From: Membranipora membranacea
Taxonomy: Eukaryota > Bryozoa > Gymnolaemata > Cheilostomatida > Membraniporidae
Length of the DNA stretch: 64,000 nt
NCBI GenBank assembly: GCA_914767715.1
Contig: OU612065.1
Span: 23,684,001 to 23,748,000 of the forward strand
Direction: 5' to 3'
The notes below the pieces were generated by a model. It was not told the origin of the DNA, ran no database searches, and saw nothing but the letters and a program-made list of their open reading frames with translations. The first letter of the stretch is position 1. Each line of letters begins with the position of its first letter. Both the position numbers and the translations under genes were made by a program. This document shows, piece after piece, positions 11,859-25,200 of this stretch.

Positions 11859-13210
11859 CTACAAAAAGAGCTTTCAATAACGGAGCAAGATACTAAACCC
11901 TTATTAAAACATGAGTTTCTCAAACAAATTGTTTATTTTATAAATATAGTTATTTTATATTATTTTATATTTTTTCATGGATTGAATCTTTTAAGTTCAA
12001 GACAACAATAAGAAGCTCAATATATTTTTTACATCATGAGGAAAGTTCATATCTGTAAAGAATTTAATTTAACAATAATTAATTATTACGTGAATATTGT
12101 CTGTGTGTGAACGGCAAAAGAAATCAATTGTTCAAAATCTGAATACTAAGATAAAGCTAACTAGTTAAAAATCTATTGGTAGCAATGAGTCGTTGGCATC
12201 CTATAAAGATTTCTGTTTGTTTGATAGCACTCACGTAAAATATGTATATCAATCTGAAATCAACTTCTCTGCTAATCTTTAACTCTTGACTCAACAAAAT
12301 ATGGCACACCAATGTAGAATTATTCCTTTCAAAAAGAGCTCACAGTTTTTTCTCTCTGATAGACTGTGGCTGATTTGTACCACATGTTATACTCAAAAAT
12401 GGATTGTGTGATTGATCAATTCAAATTATAACGCTGTGACTTAGGCTACTAGGTTGAATAGGTTCAAATGTTGACAACGCAAAAATTATAAAATCTTCAG
12501 CTTGGCATAAATATAATCAGTTGTTTCAAAATAGATTCCTGAGTAGAATGCACACATTCAATAGGGTTGCCATTTTAAAAATACAATCATAAAGTCTGGA
12601 TATTCTGCTAAAACTCACAACCATCTCTTTTACTGGCATTAATGCACATAGCGCTACAGAGGCTTGGACAGAATCAAAATATTGGAATGAATTGGGCGGA
12701 TCTTTAAAATTCCGCAGCCCATTAATAGTCATGTCATCGGCATACATTTAAGGGCGACCAGGGTTTCAAACAAGTTCTCATTTGATTGATAGCAGATTGC
12801 ACCTTATACATAGGGAAAAAGAGAAAATCTAAATCGGATGATTATTCAATGAGAATTCTCGTGAAAAATTGCATCCATCAAGTGCTAAAATGCTGCTCAA
12901 ACTTGGAGTTTCTCATTTGATACAAACGCTTGCTCAGAACAGGTAGAAACACGAGACAAATACAAAGCAAAAAAACAAGTTTGAGGGTTTTCAAATTATT
13001 GCAAAGATTGAAATATCAAATAAGGTTGCGGCAGCCAGAAATAAGTCTCTGAAGATAACAGTGTACGGTATCATACAGCTGATGTAACTAAAGTATGTGT
13101 CTGTGACAGGTGTCATTCTATCTTCTAACATATGTAAGAAGTTGTAGCGATCATATAGAAATTGCGAGATACCGATTGACAAATAGATTTGTAAAGTGAT
13201 AGGCACATTA
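11859..13210. other. Spacer between copy B relic and 3' end of copy C
   Basis: The first ~60 bases still resemble the intron that follows the matching exon of copy A (CTTATTAAAACATGAGTTTCTC). After that no homology to the other copies and no credible exon is seen. A first exon for copy B was looked for here and not found. The part next to 13,210 should be the 3' untranslated region of copy C. Confidence 0.5.
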
Positions 13211-16200
13211 TCATTTAAGTTTTTTGATTAGCCTTAGCTCTATATAGGTGATGACAAGAAGTCCCGTGGTTATAACACCAAGTACTACAATATTCACCCA
13301 CAAGTCCCAATCAGTTTTATAGGCAATGTCATTTCTCTCCATCCACGCATCTTTGCTTCCTTTGACGCTAAAAATCAAAGAACAGATCTGTACACTTTCA
13401 TATTTTTAGTGTATGTCATTGTATTCATCTCATTCACTGAGAAATAAAATGTTTGTGTAATGTGCTCTCGGTAGAAACTTATAAAATATTGCACCAAAAA
13501 TAATAAATACATATAAGACACACAATCTATTTAGTTATCTAGTAAAGAGTATACTATTCAAAAGTCTGACACTTTCCCCCCTGAAACATTTGGCATGGAT
13601 TTGAACTCTGTGTCTTATGGCAGTGTAACGACCTGATGGAAGTTGGTCAAGTATCAGTACAGGCTTGCTGGAGGTGGCAACCATTCGAAGACTTTTAGTC
13701 TTGAGTTTACTAATGTAAAGTTCTTCGAGGGGCGTAAAGCTTAGGTCACCTGAGAAATGTTCAGCAGATTTTATGACAGACCTAACTTTTCTCTTGGAAT
13801 CAGCTGACATGTGTTGGTATAAGACCACAAGATGGTAGGTTAGGACGGATTCGATAAAAGACTTATAGCAGGTGTTAATCAGTTTCTCGTTAACTCCTAG
13901 ATGATAGTGCTTCGATATGATATAGAGTCTTTGTCGAGCCTTCTTGGTGGTTTAAACAGTATTAGCTGAGAAGTCAAGTTTCTTGGTGACTATGGTCCCG
14001 AGGTAGGTGAACTGATCTACTTGTTCAATCTCGCTGTTGTTAATTACGAGTGCTGGCTGCGTAGGGTCATCTCGGGAGTTGCACATGATTAGCTCTTTAG
14101 TCTTTTTGGTGTTCAGGATGAGCTCATTATCAGCACACCATTGGCTGACGGAGTCTGCAGCAGATTGAAGATCGAAGGTAGCATTAGCAGAGAGGAGCTC
14201 CATAATAACAGTATCATCGGCATACTTAACCAGTCTGATGTTTTCACTAGTGTTCGGCATGTCAACAACATACAGAGAGAAGAGGAGAGGACTGATCACG
14301 CAGCCTTGAGGGCTGCCAGTCGATGTACATATTGATGCTGAGGTGTTTAGAGTTGTTTGAACATGCTGTTTACGGTTGGTTAGATAATCGAATACCCAAT
14401 TAGTGATGTTTGACTGAATGTCATAGGTTTGGAGTTTTCTTATCATGGTAGCCGGGTTTATTGTGTTAAATGCGCTGGAGAAGTCTATAAAGAGTGCTTT
14501 CACACTATTCTTAGCATTTCTGTCTAGGTGTTCGGTAACAGTGTCTAATAGAGATATCAACGGATCTTCAGTGGATTTGTTAGGCTGATATGCGAACAGA
14601 GTGGGATCGTTAGGATTAGGGGCTAAAGCGTTTCATTACTAGTTGCTCAAGACACTTCCCAACTACAGAAGTTAATTAATTAATTCTAAGCATTTGAATT
14701 ATTTAACCCTACCAGTGCATTGATCTAGCCCCCTTTGGTGTGATTAAATTTCTTTATGAGACTGAAGACGAGCAAGGTTTCAAAATGTGTGATGCTGAAA
14801 CTTTTTCGATACCCTACCATAGTATTAGTATGTCTGTCGCACATGTTTTAAAAGCCGACACTGCAGGCAATGTTGGTTAATACTCGCAGGAGAAAAAGCT
14901 TCTGTTCCCACAGGCTCGTGTTGGTGGACTTTATGGCTAGCTTACAGTCACCCAACCCCACTGCTTCATATAATATATTGGTATATATGTGTTTAGTGCT
15001 TCATAACATTAAGACGACCCTAAACAGTTTTACAGCCTTCAGGGTGCAAGTGAAATTTAATAAGACAACAAATAACATAATGTAGACTCACCAGCTGACA
15101 GATACATTGACGCCATCCACGTTAATCTCCTGTATAAAATCCACATGTGCAAATTCATTCACTTGTAATGCTTGCATAGCGTAGCTGAATATACTTAGAT
15201 ACTTTGCCCATTTGATCCATTCTCCTAGAGAGTTGAGATTTACTAGTAGACCGCTAAAAAGCTGAAAAAAAAAGGAAAGCCAACTGTTTTATTTTCTCAT
15301 TCAGGATTACTTCTTTTGGTTCGATCATTCATATCCTCTTTACAAACTTGAACTTTTACATTTATTTCAACAGTCAAATATTGCATATAATCTGCTCGGT
15401 ATGTGGATAATACTGTTAATTACAGAAACAAACCATTTGAAAAATAAAGATGAGAACAGCAATCAGACTAGCTCTGGAACTTGTTCTGGTTGAGGCGCTG
15501 GCCACAAAGCATATAGCAGCTCCAGCAAGTGATGTCATCACCAGGGTCAGCAAGTAGAATAGGAAACTCTGCCATCTATTCACCAGGCCTGTCAAATATA
15601 TGATGTCATCTTGATTTACACCCAGACTAGCATTTATATGTGATTTATACAAATTAATCGACAAGACAAGACTAGATTATATTAACACTGACGTAAGTAA
15701 TGTGACAGCCATCACATGTTATGTATCAGGTCATGACAGTGACCGTTCTGGCTGTCACTGGAAATGCCATAATAATAATCATTTCCTACTCACTTCTAGT
15801 GGCAGAAATAATGACATTTTAATAGACATTTATTACATTAATAATGACCAACTTATGGGCTGTGTCCTGGTGTGTGGTGTAACGCTTTGGAGTCTTGATG
15901 AGTGTGAGCCAGCCAATTAATTATCACTTTGCTATTGCCTAGTTTTTGCAATTTAATTGATATCATATGATATCCTATTTTCACATCCTTTTGGTAATAC
16001 TACGTAAGAGATAGTTTTTACTCAGTTTAGTGTGTGTTGTTTGAGAAAGCAATAAAGATGCTGGTGTGCAATTAAAAGTCAATTCGCCCTAGTAACCTCT
16101 CAGTGTGCGGCATAGTGGTTAAGTGCCGTCACAGTAAATCTTTGAAAATAAATAAAATCTATCTTGGTGAGTAGGAAATAAATTAAAATATATATTCATA

Positions 16201-19200
16201 CAGTAAGAAACAGTCATCTGATTTGAATTTGCCTCCAAAGTATCTACTGCTCAGGCATATGTAATTGATTAGTCAACTTGCCTCACCTATCATCCAATAG
16301 GTGATGAATCCAAATATAATGGTTGGGACGCTTCTACTGGGAAGGACATCGCAAAACATTTTGGCAAAGAAGTAAGCTGATACTCTGTAAAATCCGCTGA
16401 TATTCTCATGCCTGAAAAACAAAGTTAAATTTTTGTGTGAACACACATGAATCCAAAGAGAGATTCTCCAAGCTATGCTGAAAACTTCATTAACACTGAA
16501 ATCAAGAGAAGCCAACTGGTTGATAGCTTTATACTACCCAAGAAAATGTGATAAGAAATATGAAGTATTTTATGTTATTGTAGCCGTAAAGGCTGAAGAT
16601 TGAAAAACCAATTCTGTTTTGTAAGTCAGTTGATAAAATGATTGAACTTACATGAATATTTTCCTTTCATCTATGAAAAGTGCAATAGCAGAGAGATTAC
16701 CAAATATCAAATTCATTACTGTGAAAAAGAAAGCTCCAACTCTGAAATGGAAATAGAATCTTTTATGAATGGGCGTGCATTTCATTTTGGTGCAAAAAAG
16801 TCATTTGCAGTTTTCAAGTGTGGATACATTATTATATGGACGTATGGGGTACATCTATCATTTATATTATATTTAACCGTAATATATACAAATTATCTGG
16901 ATATAAATATGAACACCTAGGCGGACCACAAGCCCCAACAATTTGGAACCAATGAATTTGTAGCTGATTTGAAGTTGCGTACTCATCCATGTTGAGCATG
17001 TAACTCCAAACACAAATGACAACACCTGCTTACCTGTTTTGAACCCCTGATTCACAGTCATCGGGTGATTGGTAGTAGATAACACCAGTAATCAGCGCAA
17101 AGAACACAATGGTAAAAACCTGAAATTAACATTGAGCTTTAAGCAAAACTCATAAGATTGATGAATATAAAAATTTAAAAACTGAAAAAAAGATAAGACT
17201 GTGGCAGTTGATGAATAATATGGAATTGTCAGAGTAAACATTTATACACAGCTCTCAGCATGTTTGAGGTTCAAGACTAAACCAGATGATTGGGCACTCC
17301 CTAATTAGTAATCACCTGTATGACAGATGTATTGGGGTTCCTGATAAGGTTTTTGAATGTTCTTTCACAGAGGTAAGCAAACTGGAGAAAGGGTCCTGTA
17401 TTATAGCTGAGGTCTTGGATCTCCACTTTAGTAGGCAGTTGTTCACCACTTGTCTCGAGTTGGATGTCATTTGCTGACACCTCTTCTTGCATCTGCTTTC
17501 CCCACTTTGACTCTTTAAACCTCCGAGCCAAATTTACAGAGATTTGTTTGACCTGTAGATAAAATAATAATCAGATATGATGATATAGCAATGGCAGATA
17601 CATTTATCAACCAGCGGAAGCAAAACAGACGCCATGCATTGAGTCAAACTTGGGAGGACAAAAGATGAGGAAGAAACGCTGTGGGCGAGCACGACCAGTT
17701 TATAATGATTATTTGCTTCTTCATTCCTATTGTCAAGCAATAAATTCAAGTTTAATCAGATGAATTCAAAAGACAGCTGACAAATAGAATAGCATCAAAA
17801 TTCAAAATAGTCTTGCGCTTTGAAGAATCGCTCGCTCGCTCACCCTCTGAGCATTGCTGTCGGCAGTATCTTGACCAGATTCAATAGCAGCCACATCTGC
17901 TTTCTGCATGCTAATACGCGGGTTTTCCTGCTCTATTTCTGGAATACTTGATTCTTTGTTTCCCAGAATAACATCTAAGAAGAAATCTGGGGGGTTATCA
18001 TGCTCCTCTATCTCGTAACCTACAATATCACATAAAAAAACGATTCTGATCTCAACACAATGTCATATGGAATAGTGTTTTGGTTGTGTAATGGCACCAT
18101 TGATGCGATACTTTGCATTTTATAAATGAACCAATTTGTTGGCTCTGATTGGTTGCGCCGAAACCTCAACAATTTCTCAACACAATGTAATGTAAAAAGC
18201 GTTTTGGCTGTGTATTGACACCGTAGCATTGACCCAATATTTTGCATTATTTAAATCAACCAATTCGTTGGCTCTGATTGGTTGCATGGAAACCCGAATA
18301 ACAAATCAGAGCGAAGTTCAGAGGTGCTTGAATCATACTTTTTGCTCGCCTGTCTAACTGCACGGTCAAAACTCTTATCTTGCTGAATAAGAGAAAAGAG
18401 GCCTGCTGAAGGCTAGGCAAAAACTTGCCAAATAATGAGAGAAGTTTATGAAGTCAATATGGCTATGTGAGGCTCCTGATCCCCAAAAAACATACCAAGT
18501 GATTTGAAGAAATCTATGCCCTGTATTGCTGGACCTTGATAGATCACCTCTCCATTACCCAATAAACATAGACTGTCACAAAGTTTGAATATCGAGTATC
18601 TTGGCTGATGGATGGAAAAGATGATGGTGCTTCCATGTTCAGCAAGCCTTCAACATATCAAAAATGTCAATTGATTGTTAACATTCACCGCCATACCTGT
18701 CAAGTATCCCGATTTGGTCGGGACCCTCCCTATTTCAAGACCCTAATCACTCTCACTCCCTATCTCCCTATAACCTCCCTATTTCAGCCTCAACATACCG
18801 GAAAAAACCAGTTTCTGTTTACACAGGTGCTATAGAAACAAGTTCTGGTCATAGAGTGGTACATCCTGGTACAAAGTGTTACGTTCTGGTCATCCTGGTC
18901 ATAAAGTGGGTACAAAAGTCGTGAAGTGAATAGACTGATGTAATTAGCAAACAACTGATAGGAAAACAATAAAGAACCAATGTGAGATGACCTCAATTCA
19001 ACATTATCTGACAGTCTATGAAAAATGGAAATCCCAAGGAATAATAAGGCACTCGTTGACGACAAAATATTCTACACATGCATGTGACTGACTGGTCTAG
19101 TAAAAAATAAAATTTTGAACATGTCTTCGCCAAAAAGAAAGAGACCCTATCAACAAGCTGAAAAGTGTACTTCCCATTATCAAAAAGAGTGGGAAACAAA

Positions 19201-22200
19201 ACATACTTTTGTCAAGCAGTCAGGGAAGGGAGATACATATTTTACATGTACCATTTGCAAGAAAGATCTGAACTGTAGCCATGGTGGAGTAAATGATGTG
19301 ACTAAACACCAAGCCACTAAAGGCCACTCAGAGTTGGAGTCTCAATTGAAAAGAACAGCTAAGCTAACAGGCTTCTTCCCCACCACCAAAAATGATATTG
19401 CTGACAAGGTAAGAGGTAAGTTTTGTATCTGAATCAGAGGTCTACTTAGGCCCACAGACAGCTTCAATCTAGGCCAGTAGGTTGAAGCCACACATCATGC
19501 AGAATTTAAAAATAACACATCTGTTTGACTTTCCTCCTAGAATGCTGTAGATGCTGTCTTCACTGAAATATGACCTAGAACAAAAATCTGGGGTGCTCAA
19601 ATTGCTCATATGCTTCGGCAGGCGGGGCGCTGCCCCGAACCCCGTTGGGGGCCTAACACCCCAAACCCCCCAGGTGTTTGTCTCGGCACTTCGTGCCTCG
19701 GCCAGGACGCTTCGCGTCCAGGAGGTGTCATGACGCCTTAACTCCCTATTTTTAACCACAGCTACTTGACAGGTATGTTCACCGCAAGTAGCAATCAGGC
19801 TGTTAGTCTCAAGAAGAATATGAAATTGCTGGAATTTATGGTTCTCCCTCTGTTTTTTTCCCGGAACCATAAAAATCAGTCTATGTATTTCTAATAAACA
19901 TGTAGAGTATCATTTATGTTCTGTATGTTTATAGTGTAGATTGTAAAGCCTATTTTCCTGGTGGATAATGAATAAATCGCTCGGCTGACAACATGTCTGT
20001 CATTTTGCTGTGTCATGCAGTTATGTCTGCCTGCTGCAGGCTAGCAAGGTAGAAATATTGGGCAAATAGTGAACCAGGTCTATACCACTCAATTTTATGT
20101 GAGAGTTTAACATTAAATTGCTGGTTGTGCTTATGGTAATATTGAAATTCCTTGGTAGTATTGACCAACAGATTAATGGCTTAGATCAATATAATGAGGA
20201 GCTTTGCAACATAATGATAATGGAGGTTTAAACATCAGCCAGTTTGCAGTAGTTTCAATTCAGATTCAATTCACACTGAAGAAATGAGCTGATCCGAAAC
20301 TCGACAAGGGTACGCATTCTGTTTCTGAGTTTATATTGCAGATGACCTACCTTCTGAGGATGAGCATGACAGAGTTAGCTGTAGCAGAGTCCAGACCAGT
20401 AGTTGGCTCATCAAGAAAGAGTACACCTGGTGCAGTAATAAGCTCCATACCCACATTACATCTCTTCCTCTCTCCTCCTGATACTCCTCGTATAAACTCA
20501 TCTCCACATCTGGTGTCTGCACACAACTCTGTTATGATCAAAGACAGTCACACTGATTTAGTATAAAAGCTTCATGGGTCCCATTAGAGCTATTCCAGCT
20601 ATTCCAGACAACAGAAGGACAAAAGTAATATATAGTCCAGCGGCTAGGACTAGCAGTTACGCAATATTTTGACACTGAAAAAATTCATAGCACTTCAGGC
20701 AGGGAGGGTGGAAGGCTCCCTGCTTCAGGTAGAAATGATGTGTAGCGTTAGAAATCCCCCCCCCCCCATTCTCATCGATGGCACCTGTGAGGTATCAAAA
20801 TCTAGTGCTGTACCAGCGCAATATGTTGCAGGTTATGGTGCTGACAATCTTCTACATTTCCAAGCACCTGTCATACCTAAACTCAACTCTTCGATGACCT
20901 TGTCTACTTTTTCGGCTCTTTCTTTTGATGTTGTGCCTTTGGGACAGCGCAGGTCAGCAGAAAACCTCAAGTTCTCTCTGATACTCAAAGTTCCCATTAC
21001 TGCATCATCTTGTACAACATAACCAGACATGAGACGGAAGTTTGAGGGTTGAGGGCGACCATTGATAAGAACCTTCCCAGTCAATCCTCTTGGATCTTTC
21101 CTTGCAGCCAATATATCAAGTAATCTGCAAATAGTTTGGGAGTAAAGTATGTGCAGGATAACCACATACCAGCATATCTCAAAACAAATTGTGTAAGTTT
21201 TCGCTTTCATGAGAAACTTTTACTGCCCATCAAAGCACATCACCAATATCTGACCCACTATGCTCTGATTAATTTATAGTGTTCTAGATACAAATACGAG
21301 GTTATTTTTATGACAAGACAGTCATTTTGCTCATCGTTCTTCACATAGGCAGGGGAATGGAGACAACACACTATTTACAGATATCAATGGGATGAAAAAT
21401 TTAAAAGAAACATTTGTTTCTAGATAATGAGCGTTACTCCATCAAACATCATAATAAATTACTTCTAATATTCTGATCTGTTGAGAGTGATGTAGTATAG
21501 TTCAAGCAGGTGATAGCGACAATGAACTCCCTTCCACCCATCCAAGTCATTTATCAAAAAATCGGGTTTTGTTTGAATAACCTGGAAAATATTTTAAAAG
21601 TGCAATGACACACTCAAAGCATTCTCTTATGGTGTTTATAACAGGTCTATGGGCTAAACACATATCCAAATAACCCTAGACAACTACATATTGTAGAACA
21701 CCATTATTCCTCTAGCTGATCGGAGAATATGAATCTTCAACACGTTTTGGGAAACGTGTCATCTAGACAAATGGGTTTTGCTGTTGTAGCCTTGGGAAAC
21801 TTACGATGACTTTCCACTACCAGTAGGTCCCATTATAGCGTTCATTGTTCCTGGCCTGAATATACCGCTACAAAACAAATGGTTCATACAACATTACTAA
21901 CCAGAGCAACCAGAGTTGACAGAGGCGGTAGATCTCCATCTATGTTAAATTACTAGTCTAAGTGCTCTGAAGGCTGCAATTCGTGTTAGTGGCATTGCAT
22001 CACCAAACACTCAATTTCAAATTGAGTGTTTTATGATGTAATGCCACTAACTGATGATGTGGAAAAGGTTTTCTGCATCAAAAACAATAAATTTCTGCCT
22101 TAAAACATGCTGAGGGAAAAATTAGGTAGCTGATACCAAAAGTGATGATTGCAAAAACAACTTGACTAATTCATAGGCCACCAACCTGACATCGTTGATG

Positions 22201-25200
22201 ATGGTTTTTGGTTCTTTTTTACAGCATCCTGCAGGGACTGTCACCTCATAGAACAGATTGTGGAACGATACTACTGATCCTTTGTAATGTGATTTAGAAA
22301 CTTCAGCGCCATTCAACTGTGAGAAAGTGTACAGATAATGTTTCAATAATATATATATGATATTAGTTTAGTACCTCCAAATCTATTAATTTACCAAGTG
22401 CTCCATAATGGGTTAAGGTGTTGCATCAAAGTTTTGCCGGGCAATATTCAATACGTAGTAGCATCAAGGATTTCTTGAAATTCTTGGTAGCATGGCATAA
22501 TCTTTGATCTGATATATATGTTGTGAGGTGCCAAAGTTACGCAATCCAAGCTTTTGCTGAGGTAGCCATAGAACTGCGGCAGTCCTATGGAGGTAGCTAC
22601 AGATTGCCGACCAGCCGAACGACCTATTAATCTGTCGTTAGATAGTAATTTATATAAGATTAATCAATAACCATAGTGACTGCTATTGAAAACTTACCCA
22701 CTTAGAAGGTAGCAACTGATTCAATTCAATTCGATTCAATGACATTGTGCATAACACAATGCTATGAGTGAACGACTAGTTAAAGGGATCGTTGCGTCAG
22801 AAATTCCCTGTACCAAGGATTGGGCAGTAGATAGTTATTGCCCATGGCTTTCTATTTAACCCAAGTGATGTGTCTGGTTAATGACCCCGTGACGTAGGAG
22901 GGTCCTTATATTATTGCTCATGACTCAAGGCAGTAATAACAAAGGCTATTCATGCATTATAGTGATGTTATTGAATTCATACAAATTGTCATATCTCGCA
23001 AACTAAGTGGGATTTCTCCAAATGATCATCTGTGTCCACTAATTGAAACATTGTCTATCATCTAGAAGTAAAAAATTTTGCTAAACTTCATATTTTGAGT
23101 GACCCAATGGAACATTGTTTTGGTATTGCTCATGAATATACTAGGTAATTCGGTTGCTTTCACAGCATGGTCTTTGGATTAGCCAATGACATGTTAGTAT
23201 TTTGTGTTTGTCTATTGATACGCAGTTTTATAGTCTGTTTAGGTAATGAAAGGTATTAGATAGTAAATACGACACTATATCTATCAATGAGCCGGCAAAT
23301 TTCTCAAGTGATTTTTCAAAGGCTAGGTCAACAACAAATAGTCAACCAGCGTGATATGATGCACTACTTTCAATCCGATAATTGATGATATATTTGAAAA
23401 GCCTTGTTCAAGCCAAGCAGGTAAGATGTCAAAAGCTGTCAGCATACATAGAAGGATATTGTACACATGATAATAGGCTTCCTTCCGGACCTGTTTATAC
23501 TCTTATTCTGCATTAGGATAAACACATCGACAGAGCAGCAGCCAACCTATACTCTAAGAAGTATTGAAAATAATATTTGATATGGTAGATAGAATTATTT
23601 TTTGTCGAGAAGTATGACACATTGGTATTGTGTTTATGATACAATCGGTGCTGCTCTGCAATCAATCCAGTAAAAAGGCAAACTTGACCAGTAAAAGTAG
23701 CTATTTATAGTTTTTGATGGGTGGAACAACAAATGACGGTAAAGCAAACAACATCCCGGACTCAAGATGTGGTCTTCCATTTATTTTTCATCCATCACTG
23801 TGTTTTTTTGCGTAGGTATGCCAAACAGATGCATTGCAGCAGGTTGTGACAGCAAGGACGCCTATGTAAACTCTCAACTCTTTGGATAAAAGCACTTCCG
23901 TAAGTGTTAATCACAATTTATAATACTTGTATATTATTTTCCATATTTTCGTCTAAAATACAATCTATTAATGCTGTGTTTTGAGCACAAAAGCGCTGAT
24001 CTCTACTAGTGTTGCATTATCATGCAAAAAACAGTCACTTTGATCACATTATATGAAATGGCATCAGGTATGCCTGTGTATTGTGCGCTTTCGAACAGAC
24101 AAGACAATATTATGATTGCTATTATCACATTTTCTGAATTCTGGTTCATTTTTGATTAGATTGAAGTTAAAAAAAGATGCTATTCCCCGAGCTGGTAAAC
24201 CCTTCGAAACCCTGAGCCAGCAGTGCCTGAGGAAGGCAGCGGTAGTACTAGGGCCTCAAGACGGATTGTAAGAGATATTCTCTCTCCATATTCAAGTTCC
24301 AATGCGCAGACATCTTTTACAGGTACGAATCATAATTTATGTGCTACCCATGATTGTACTCTGCTCCGATCGATTTGTAAAGAAAATTCGGTAGCGTGAA
24401 TCAAAATTTCGCTTGTCACGTTTTGACATGGTGTTATCTTAGTGGTCTTCATCTTGAGCTAACATATCAATTAGTATCTTTGACACTATTATCCGTAATA
24501 GTAAATTTTAGCTGCCATAAGAAAATGATGCCGTTTTGTTTGTTTTAGTCTCTATAGGGTGCACTGGGTGTGTATTTATAATTCATTTCTATGCAGCAAC
24601 ATGATTGCACAACCACCGGAAAGAAGGTCATGATGAATTGAAAGCAGCTATGGAAAATTACAGCGTCTTTGAAACTGTAATGTATCTTTTGATATGATGA
24701 TAGGAATTAATTATTATAGAGGATGGGTGTTCTGAACCAGAATCTGACACAGGTGATACAGTCTCTGGTATTCTTGCCGATGATGAGTGGTTTCCAGAAG
24801 AGATGCAAGACCAGAATATACAATCTGGGTCAGCATCTCAGCTTCCAGATTTCGCAAAATAGTGAGTATTTTTTCATGAATTTGGCAAACTAGAAAATAT
24901 TACAACCTAAATTTTGGTTGAGTAAACTGTAGCAGTATTGCAGAATAGTCCCAGATGATGTTAAGTAATCATCGTCAAAATGTGAATTACTTTACTCAAC
25001 TCTATTTAAGCAAACTAGGCCACCCAACAGATGAGGCTAATGCGATCATCCCAATATCGAAGCTGTTTGATATATTGAGAGTCTGTAGCTACTGCGTGAT
25101 TGAACGTTTTCCAAGAATTTAGAAATATTGTTTTTTTCCACTCAATGATATGAGATTGTTTGGGTTCGTCATCAGAATGCGTAAAACAACTGACCAACAA

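Larger units (their letters stand above)
18692..19777 (+). mobile_element. hAT-type DNA transposon insertion (1,086 bp)
   Basis: The ends are perfect 15-bp terminal inverted repeats, CATACCTGTCAAGTA at the left and its reverse complement at the right. The insertion is flanked by an exact 8-bp duplication TTCACCGC (18684-18691 and 19778-19785). The same intron of copy A holds the empty site near 1935-1945 with one TTCACCGC. An 8-bp target duplication plus a BED-finger reading frame inside point to the hAT superfamily. At about 1.1 kb with no transposase catalytic domain seen, it is non-autonomous. It sits between the 20528 and 18647 exons of copy C. Confidence 0.9.

Noticed and set aside
12526-13206. 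Minus-strand open frames just below the end of ABCG copy C
   Set aside because: Located after the copy C stop codon, no ABCG similarity and no splice context; treated as 3' UTR/spacer.
16108-16135. tRNA-like stretch GCGGCATAGTGGTTAAGTGCCG
   Set aside because: Resembles an A box, but no B box or cloverleaf could be found downstream; possibly a SINE scrap.
19469-19870. Minus-strand 133-residue frame across the right end of the hAT element
   Set aside because: Spans the transposon boundary and the GC hairpins; no conserved domain.
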